NCBI GenBank assembly: GCA_015680685.1
Contig: MNCI01006063.1
Location: forward strand, 245,453 to 309,452
Length of the DNA: 64,000 nt
From: Gnetum montanum
Lineage: Eukaryota > Streptophyta > Gnetopsida > Gnetales > Gnetaceae
Direction of reading: 5' to 3'
Within the stretch, counting starts at the first letter, position 1. Each line of letters starts with the position of its first letter. The notes under the pieces were generated by a model that saw only the letters and a program-made list of their open reading frames with translations, ran no database searches and was not told where the DNA came from. Both the position numbers and the translations under genes were made by a program. Below are positions 57,060 to 64,000 of the stretch, piece by piece.

Positions 57060-58527
57060 TTTTTAACAACCACACACTGCAACAGCACACACACATACTC
57101 ACATTAGCTACTAAGTTTATTTGGAGATATCTGGGCCTTGGTGTTGCCAGAGACCAGCAGGCACCTAAATCTTGTTCGAGGACACTCATTGACGGTCGCG
57201 TCCCAAACAGTCACCAACACAATGCATCCTTTGGGTGGCACTTGTAGCACTACCACCTCTAGGTAGAACTTGTATCACTACCAAATGTAGGTGGAACTCA
57301 TATCATTATGGCCCTACCATTTTCATAATTTTTTGGGGTCTTGCCATTACTTAGGCTTGGGAGTACTTGTAGCATTATGGCCCCTACCATTTTGGTGGTT
57401 TTCTAGGCTCCTGTCAACGGTGTGGGCTCTTAAGCACCTACATCATCATTGCCCCCCACCATTTTGTTGGTCTTTCTAGACACTTGCCCCTAGTTTGGCC
57501 TCTAAAGAATTTGTAGAATTCTTACCCTTGGCACCTTTATTGGCTTCATAAACACTTACAACTAGCTTAGCTGTTGCGCATTTTCAGCATCCTCACATCT
57601 AGAAATTTACTTGCATCTCATGTTGTGTGGTTGTTTTCTTGTCTTCTTTGAGTTGTGTTTGCAAGATGAAGCCCCAAGTTGTCATGGAGAGATGCATCTC
57701 ATTGTAGTGGCAAGTTACCACATTGCTTTGATGTGCATGGTTGGACTAGCCAAGCCACTCAAGAGTGCACATCCCTATTATCCTCGCTATAGCCTATTTG
57801 CAATTACCCTTTTTACCTCACATTCCCTTGACTTCCCCTTCATTACTGAGCTTGCAAACCCCTCTAATGCACATGTGACCTTCTTTAAGTTAACCATAAA
57901 ACCCATGGTGGATGTAATGCAACTCATCCCATGGGGAGCCTCTATGTGTTGGTCAAAGCCTAAGTGAATGTAATGTAACTCATCCCAAGGAGGAAACACC
58001 TATCCTATAGATGCGACATGGTTGCATCAAAATAAATCACATTATGTGGCAAGTAGTCCACCTAATGAAAGCATCTCATAGCTCGCATTCAGCAATGTGA
58101 AAAACCTAAAGTAGGTTTATCTTGTAGCCTAAAAAGCATGCAAAAAAATAGGGAAAAACATGTTCTGAAGAAAAAAATTAGCAGAGCTACAATTTTGCAA
58201 CCAGTCCAACCCTGAATCCACATTGATTCTCTCATAATTATTTTAATGAGAGGTCATAATTTTAGGGGCAAGCCACCCTGGTGCCATGGTCATCATCAAC
58301 CGTGCTAACTCTACATCTTGCAACATGACATCTTACTTGCATTTTACTTCCCCTACCCTCCCTAGCACATTACCTATACCCTTTTATTCTAGCATACCAC
58401 AGCCCTTAGCACTCTTGAGCATGGTGCAATGACATCCGGTTAGGTACTAACGAGCAATGTTGGTGCTAAGCCTGCTATGGTGTTTTGTCGTTCTTTGTCA
58501 ATGTCTCTTGGGCAACTCCTCTAGAAG
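57060..58527 (+). other. Element D 3' untranslated region
   Basis: Shares the 3' UTR block with A and C at 57630-57720 (TTTGAGTTGTGTTTGCAAGA, then GAGATGCATCTCATTG). 58480-58530 holds TTCTTTGTCAATGTCTCTTG before the polypurine tract. 57250-57500 repeats words like TCATTATGGCCCCTACCATT several times. No coding frame. Confidence 0.55.
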
Positions 58528-58545
58528 TCAATAAAGAGGAATGAA
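58528..58545 (+). other. Polypurine tract of element D
   Basis: TCAATAAAGAGGAATGAA before the LTR start TGAAACACCACC. Confidence 0.7.
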
Positions 58546-60180
58546 TGAAACACCACCAAATTTTTGTCATAGCATCTTGACTACAAATTTGTCTAAGTGT
58601 CAACACAAGGCAAGTTTTTTCTAAGTGTTGGGCTTACGCTCTGCACCACTGGGACTACGCTTCAAAGCTTAGTCAATGTAGTTTGCAACACAAGTCCAAA
58701 TTTGTAAGATTTTCTAAGTGTCGACAACAGCTGCAAATTTTTCTAACTACCAATACTATGCTCTCCATTGCTAGGACTAAGATCCAAAGCATAGTCAGTG
58801 TAGTTAGCACAAAAATGGCCAATTTTACAAATTTTCCTAAGTGTCAAGCTAGTGGTTTCATAGTATAGTTGGCATGGAAAAAATAGTTTAGCAAATCTTT
58901 TAACTGTTGGACTATGCTCCCTACTATGCTCTAGAGCATAGTCAATGTAGTCTACATGGAGACACTAGTTTTCACAAGAATTTTTCTATGTGCTAGACTA
59001 TGCTCTCCACTGCTGGGACTATGCTCTAGAGCATAATTAGCATGGAAACACATTTTTTTGCAGAATTTGTCTAACTGTTGAGACTACACTCTAGAGCATA
59101 GTTAGTGTAGTCATGCAAAACAACCTTCAAAATGTAGTACCAGCCTTCACCTTAGCTCTAACACTCCTCTAGCAAGCAAGATCAGCAACCTACATTTCTT
59201 TTGCACCCCCCATTTGTCCCAAATTGTACCTATGCTTGACACCACTCGAGAGAGTGGACAGTGTAGTCTCCAAACTTGCATTCTTTTGCATCTTTCAAGT
59301 ACATTGTAGTCTTCTTGGCATTCACACATGTATTTGGGTAGTATAGTCATAGTCTAGTACTCTCGCAGGGTCCATTGGAGCACACTAGTAGAGTACCATT
59401 TTCTTTAATGGAGTGCGTAGTTGGGTGCAACGTAGTCCCAACCATCCCCCTGCCATGTGGTAGTCTCTTTGCAATTCACGACAATATTAACTATATAAAT
59501 ACCCTTGTGCTCTATGTTTTAGGGGTTGGTAATTTTTACATTTGGTTGGCAAATTCAAATAGCAACTAGCATTTTGGCATTTTTTTGGCAAACTTATTGG
59601 GGAATCTTGGAAAGAGTAGTTTGAGGTAAGAACCAGCACATCAATAGGCACCCTTTCACACCATCGTAGACCACTATAGCACATTAGACATAGTGGCAAC
59701 CAACCTAGTAGGCACAGACTTCATGGGGGATGTTAGTTTTCATAGCCCAGACACCCTGAGACTGTGACTACACTACCTACTACACCTATTTGTACACCAT
59801 GTACCTCCTCATTCTTCTTGTAATTAACTATGCTCTCCTCATTTGGGGTGGTGTCACTTTCTCTCTTGTTCTTTCCCTATGCATTTTTCTAGCATTTTAT
59901 TTGCATTTTGGCATTTACTTGCATTTTTTCTATTTTTACACATAATCATGCATTGACACCTCTTTTTTGGGGGGAAAATCTTGACTACGCTTACCCCTAT
60001 TGACATCATTGATGTTGCAAACATTGTGCAAGCACTTAACAGTGTTACGACATCACATCCCATAAGTCCTAGTTCAATCGACAAGACTATTCTGGGCACC
60101 TCGTCTCTGCCTCCAGCAAGCCCTCACGTGGATGTAGGGTCAAGGCTATGTGCATGCAAACCTCTTAGTCACTACAAGTG
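58546..60180 (+). mobile_element. Element D 3' LTR
   Basis: About 1.63 kb, close to the 1623 bp of B. The right end is inferred from the words ATCGACAAGACTATTCTGGG at 60077, which parallel ATCGACAAGATCATTTAGGG near the B LTR end (4914). U3 has ACTATGCTCTAGAGCATAGT words (58620-59125); TATA box at 59492-59500. Confidence 0.7.
58620..59125. repeat. U3 array of ACTATGCTCT / AGAGCATAGT words (D LTR)
   Basis: Six to seven blocks such as GGACTATGCTC, CTCTAGAGCATAGTCAATGT and AGCATAGTTAGTGTAGT, separated by about 80 bp and divided by TTTTTCTAAGTGTC-like spacers. Confidence 0.8.
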
Positions 60181-60225
60181 ATATTTTGCATTCTCTATTA
60201 ATATCTCTCAGGTCAATCCTTAAAA

Positions 60226-60300
60226 CATCAACAAAGAGGGGTCAATCAAACACCACAAGGAAATTTCATGTTGTAGCCTTGTAACCTTCACCATATAAAA
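60226..60300 (+). mobile_element. Second polypurine tract and LTR head (element F)
   Basis: CATCAACAAAGAGGGGTCAA followed by TCAAACACCACAAGGAAATT, with the upstream stretch CATTCTCTATTAATATCTCT also matching the pre-polypurine region of the other elements. Only about 50 bp of LTR can be followed. It abuts the D LTR. Confidence 0.6.
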
Positions 60301-60660
60301 TTGAGGTAGGATTTCATTATAAAATATGAGGTTTGTAGTTTGTTGAACCCCAAAATTAGGTCAATTTTAATTAAGTACCTTGAATAAAAGGATACATTTT
60401 AATTAATTTTATGTAATTAATTACATATTATTAATTATTTAACTAGTGTTTAATTAATATTTATTTTTTAGTTTTAGTTTAATTTATTTTAGTTTATTAT
60501 AGTGATAAGTATTAGTTTATTCTTATTAGTNTAGGTTGAGGCCCATCTAGGTTAGCCACATCCAATGTCTAATATGGCATAGTCCAAACTTCCGACTTCA
60601 TTCTAACATCTCTAGGAGCATTTTTCTTCACTGGATTCCTGCAATAGCTTTCTAAAACCG
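60301..60660. other. AT-rich stretch without features
   Basis: Runs of TTAATTAATT between 60370 and 60500; no frame. Confidence 0.5.
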
Positions 60661-61216
60661 TTGCAGGTGGGTGGCGTGGCCACGTGCTATCTTGGGGCCA
60701 CATTGGCTATGGTTGGGTGGTCCTTGTGGTCTGTTGTTGCATGGACTGTGCTAACTGTTGCTACGCCATCCTTCATTCCAGTTCCACGTCGCCCAAAACC
60801 ACCATGCCCTGGGATTTCGCTGTGCCATGCTACACACCCTGAAAGAGGGCCCAGACTTGCAAAACTACTGTGGCTTGCAATACTGTGACCACCTATTAAA
60901 CCACGACTACCGACAGATCTGCTCCTAAGGAAGTTGCAAATCTGTGGCCACGACCTGAGGAAGCTATAGATCCGTGCCCACAACCACGTCTGTTATTCAA
61001 GAAACCCTGCAAAAGATCAAAATCCCTCGTGTCGTGGTGTTCTTGCCTACGATCAAAACTAATTAGAACGCTGACCTTGAACTTGATTTGTAAAAATAGA
61101 CCTGTGATTTGTAGGACCAGGGATAGACCTGTTCCAAGCTCAGGATCCAAAAAATCAATTTGGGGCTGTGGCTGGGTGTTTTTGTGTTGCCGCTATGAAG
61201 AGGCTGGGTTTGATTC

Positions 61217-62320
61217 ATGGGTACACATGTCACAATTGTGGATTCATTAGCTTCTAATCTTCCTCATGGAATTTCTTCTACCTCACCTCCAATTGATTTC
61301 CTTTTACCTAATGATATTTTTGAAGCATTTTTTAAAGATTTCGCAACTCGCTTTATTTTTTTTCAAATTGTGGGGTTCTTACCAAGGTCCCTAGGCATAA
61401 ACATTCAAGTTCAAAACCTCCTTCATCCCCAGGGCATTCAGGATTCTCATGCTTGATACTACACTCGAAATTTTATTTTAGTAGAATTATCTAATGCCTC
61501 TCAGGTTGAGAAGGCTCTCTCTTTAAAAATGTTTCCAACAAGGAATGCAACTTTAATAGCACGTGCCTGGAAATTTGACTTTAATGTCAACACCCCAACT
61601 TTTAATATAATTCCCTGTTACCTGGAATTGCCCAATCTTCCACTTATTTTCTCATATGTGGAGAGGGACATTGTGAGCACCTTGGATCATATTATTTCAA
61701 AGCATTGTATGGTGATTAATGGAACTCAAATTTGCCTTTATTGTATTGAACTGGACCTCACTCTTCGGAAGACCTCATTAACCCTTGTTGCTAGGGGAAA
61801 ACTCTTCACCCAAAAAGTGGACTATTTTTACCTTCCAAACTTGTGTAGCTATTGTTAGAGGGCCGAGCATCATATATCGAAGTGCTCCATCCTAGCCAGG
61901 AAAAAACAACCTATAGCATCTCAGAAAACCCATTCTTTAGTCACACCATTATGCCCACCCTCAGTATCCTTTAAATTCGACTCTCCTTCTCCAAAAGCTC
62001 CACAATCCTCTTCTCAGTCTCACCCCTCCAGGCCACATAAACAACAATCAGGTATTCACACCTCCATCCATGTCATCCCCTATAAGGTAGTCACAGACTC
62101 AATCTTGGTGGATGAGTTCATGGCGGGCAATGGAAGGAAATGAGTCAAAGATTCCTTCAGTTCTACTTCTCCCTCAAGATCCTTTCCACTGAACACTTCC
62201 ATGGCCCCTATCTCCACCAACAACTCCTTTGCCCTCCTATCAGGAACAATGGAAGTTGATACTTTGACTTCCAAACCTTCCGTTGACCTCTCACCCAAGC
62301 TACCCCTTTTTTCTCCATGA
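61217..62320 (+). pseudogene. LINE ORF1 (nucleic-acid-binding protein)
   Basis: One frame of about 367 codons with three stops (after 61453, at 61856-61858 and near 62143). The N-terminal and central parts (ILVELSNASQVEKALSL, IIPCYLELPNLPLIFSY) look like the DUF4283-type domain of plant LINE ORF1. It is followed by a CCHC knuckle (CSYC-x4-HHISKC, near 61846-61885) in which one position has become a stop. The C terminus is serine/proline-rich. The final TGA (62318-62320) overlaps the ORF2 start as ATGA. Confidence 0.8.
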
Positions 62321-63087
62321 ACCTCCTTTCATGGAACGTTCGAGGCCTTACTGGTAGGCGTCGATGGAAGCGAGCAGGAAACTTTATTTCTAGTCTTAAT
62401 ATAGCCTTTGATTTTGTTCTCCTTCAAGAAATTAAGGTTTCAGCTGACCTTTTATCCTTTTACACCCATTGGTTTCTTCCTCACTCTTCAATCCTAGCCA
62501 AGTTCCATGTGAGCAGGAAAGGAGGCACAACCATTCTCCTTTCGCCCTACTGGAAAAATAAAATCCTCCAAAGTGGTTCCAATTCTGGGCATAGAGATTC
62601 CTGGGCCACCTTCTCTTCCTTGCATGGAACATTTGGTATTTGCTTGATTTATGCCCCAAACGACTCCACAAAACGAGCTCTCCTTTGGCAAGAACTTGCA
62701 AATTCTCTTTTTCCAGTGCCTTGGATCTTCGGAGGTGATTTTAATATGGTTGAATTCCCTCAAGATAAGCTTGAAGGGGCATTTTTTCAGCTACCCAATC
62801 TTGAGTATCAAAGTTGGTCTGCCTTCAAGAAAAGGTTTTACCTTTCTGATGGGGTGGATACCTCCATGGGCATTCCCCTCCATAGACTTACTTGGAGCAA
62901 TCTATATCTTGGGCAGGCTTGCATCTGTAGTAGGTTAGATAGGTTCTATTTCTCCATCCTTTCTCTCTGGCAAGCCTTCTCCACTACTATGGTTCATTAC
63001 CATGCCACCTTATCAGACCATCTTCCTATCTCCATCTCCATCAAGATTCATGGAAGCCCTCACCGAAGAAAATTCCATCTTTTCTAA
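62317..63087 (+). CDS. LINE ORF2, apurinic endonuclease domain
   Basis: Open for 256 codons. Motifs of the exo/endonuclease family in order: LLSWNVRGL, FVLLQEIKV (catalytic Glu), WIFGGDFNMV (GDFN), SRLDRFY, LSDHLPISI (SDH). The domain nicks the target DNA for target-primed reverse transcription. It ends in a stop at 63085-63087 (RRKFHLF-stop) where an intact ORF2 would continue. Confidence 0.92.
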   Translation: MNLLSWNVRGLTGRRRWKRAGNFISSLNIAFDFVLLQEIKVSADLLSFYTHWFLPHSSILAKFHVSRKGGTTILLSPYWKNKILQSGSNSGHRDSWATFSSLHGTFGICLIYAPNDSTKRALLWQELANSLFPVPWIFGGDFNMVEFPQDKLEGAFFQLPNLEYQSWSAFKKRFYLSDGVDTSMGIPLHRLTWSNLYLGQACICSRLDRFYFSILSLWQAFSTTMVHYHATLSDHLPISISIKIHGSPHRRKFHLF

Positions 63088-64000
63088 CTACAAAAAAATT
63101 GTTTTTCTTCTCCTGTAGCCCAACTTTTTCTATCCAACCTTTGGAATGTCAAACCTAGGCCCCGAACTTAGGTGGGTTGGATTAATTGGTGGAATCGAGC
63201 TTCATGTCAAATGCGGAACTTTGCTCGTTTGTATGGTAAGGCAGTGGCTACTCGGGCCAGACAAGAATACAACAAAATTCACCTCACTATTGAACATCTC
63301 ACTAATAGAATAGCCCAAGACCCCTTCAATACTCTAGTTCATGAGGAGCTAGCTAGAGCAAGATTAGCCTTTCAACATTGGGATGTGTACTGAGCATAAA
63401 TTACCCTAATAAAAGTTGGCTCACTTGGTTAAATATTCAAGATGAACACTGTAAAGAATTTTTTAAGTATCTCAATTCTGCTTCCCCTTCACACTCTATA
63501 GACAAAATCTCTAGCAATGGTACCACAATTACTGACCACAATAGTATCCTCTCTTTTCTTAAGAATCACTTTGAAACCCTTTTTGTAGCAACCCCAATGG
63601 AAATCTCTTCATTCAAGGCTACCACCCCCAATTATCCTCGCCTCATCAACTCCACGATGCTACAAAGTCTTGACGCTGATATCACTCTGGTGGAGCTACA
63701 GGTGGCCTGTTCTAAGTTAAGTTGGGGTAAGGCTCTTGGTTATAACGGTTTTCCCATAGATTTTTTTCAAAATCATTGGGATTTGGTGGGAAATGATCTT
63801 CTGCAGGTCATTAATGAGGCTATCTTAACTGGTTCCCTCGAGCCCAATCTAAATCAAGGGGTAATTCATCTCCTCCCCAAGTCTGGGGATTTTGCTGATA
63901 TCTCCAATTGGCATCCCATAACTCTCCTCAATGTAGTGTATAAAATTTGGGCTAAGTGCCTTGNACCTAAGTTCTTGCATATGGTGGAATTCTTATTCTC
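63088..64000 (+). pseudogene. LINE ORF2, linker and N-terminal reverse transcriptase (cut by window end)
   Basis: After the stop the frame continues to 63393 (QEYNKIHLTIEHLTNRIAQD) and then shifts. From about 63400: ITDHNSILSFLKNHFETLF, then GKALGYNGFPIDFFQNHW and GVIHLLPKSGDFADISNWHP ITLLNVVYKIWAK. The last two are the conserved N-terminal RT blocks of plant L1 elements (usual GPDGF and RPISLLN, with changes). The window ends before the catalytic YxDD. Confidence 0.85.

Larger units (their letters stand above)
49330..60180 (+). mobile_element. Element D: old, 5'-truncated Tat/Ogre-like retrotransposon
   Basis: Contains an antisense-gene remnant, RT, RNase H and integrase (50355-53854), the TTAAACT array, a 3' UTR enlarged by other sequence (including the assembly gap), polypurine tract and 3' LTR. 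Gag, protease and 5' LTR are missing. It is the most degraded pol of the window. Confidence 0.75.
60661..64000 (+). mobile_element. LINE (L1-type non-LTR retrotransposon), 3' part beyond the window
   Basis: GC-richer leader (60661-61216), ORF1 and ORF2 with endonuclease and the start of RT, in the usual plant L1 order. The 5' limit is approximate. Frames have few stops, so it is younger than most gypsy copies here. Confidence 0.85.

Overview
The window is repeat-rich plant nuclear DNA. I found no host gene, tRNA, rRNA or CRISPR array. Almost everything belongs to Ty3/gypsy LTR retrotransposons, and the right edge carries a plant LINE. The integrase, dual RNase H and polypurine-tract features fit the Tat/Ogre branch of plant Ty3/gypsy. 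The species cannot be named from this sequence; a large-genome seed plant is the best guess.

Layout. Element A (plus strand, oldest) starts near 917 with a decayed gag and ends in a 3' LTR beginning at 47663. Three elements interrupt it. Element B (3423-18786, plus, 15.4 kb, two 1623-bp LTRs, target duplication GTTAC) sits inside the A protease. Element C (22419-36868, minus, LTRs of 1325 and 1326 bp, target duplication GGATT) sits inside an antisense gene of A. Element E (minus, a different gypsy group with a tRNA-Asp primer site, 5' LTR 44467-45345) sits against the A integrase. An LTR of the E family also fills 1-916. Element D (plus) runs from about 49.3 kb to its 3' LTR (58546 to about 60180). 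A further polypurine tract and LTR head (F) follows at 60226. A LINE (ORF1 61217-62320, ORF2 from 62317) runs off the right edge.

The most striking observation: A, B and C carry, between protease and reverse transcriptase and on the strand opposite to gag-pol, a multi-exon gene of unknown function; D may keep a fragment. In C it runs 27213-30987 in eight exons, with a TATA box at 26946, GT-AG introns and a poly(A) signal. Copies A and B share exon order, intron phases (first intron phase 2, last intron phase 0) and the C-terminal exon, so the splicing model rests on comparison and not only on open frames. The reverse transcriptase frame on the sense strand begins right after a splice-acceptor-like sequence in B, C and D. 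The antisense gene therefore probably lies within the sense-strand pro-rt intron known from Ogre-type elements.

Two other patterns recur. A short hairpin-like word (GNC-N6-GNC followed by TTAAACTA) is repeated in arrays at the boundaries of the coding modules (after pro, before rt, after integrase) in A, B, C and D. Each element family also carries, in U3 upstream of the LTR TATA box, an array of its own palindromic word. All gag-pol frames are decayed by stop codons, largely of the kind expected from cytosine deamination. C also has deletions in gag and in RT/RNase H/integrase, so it cannot be autonomous.
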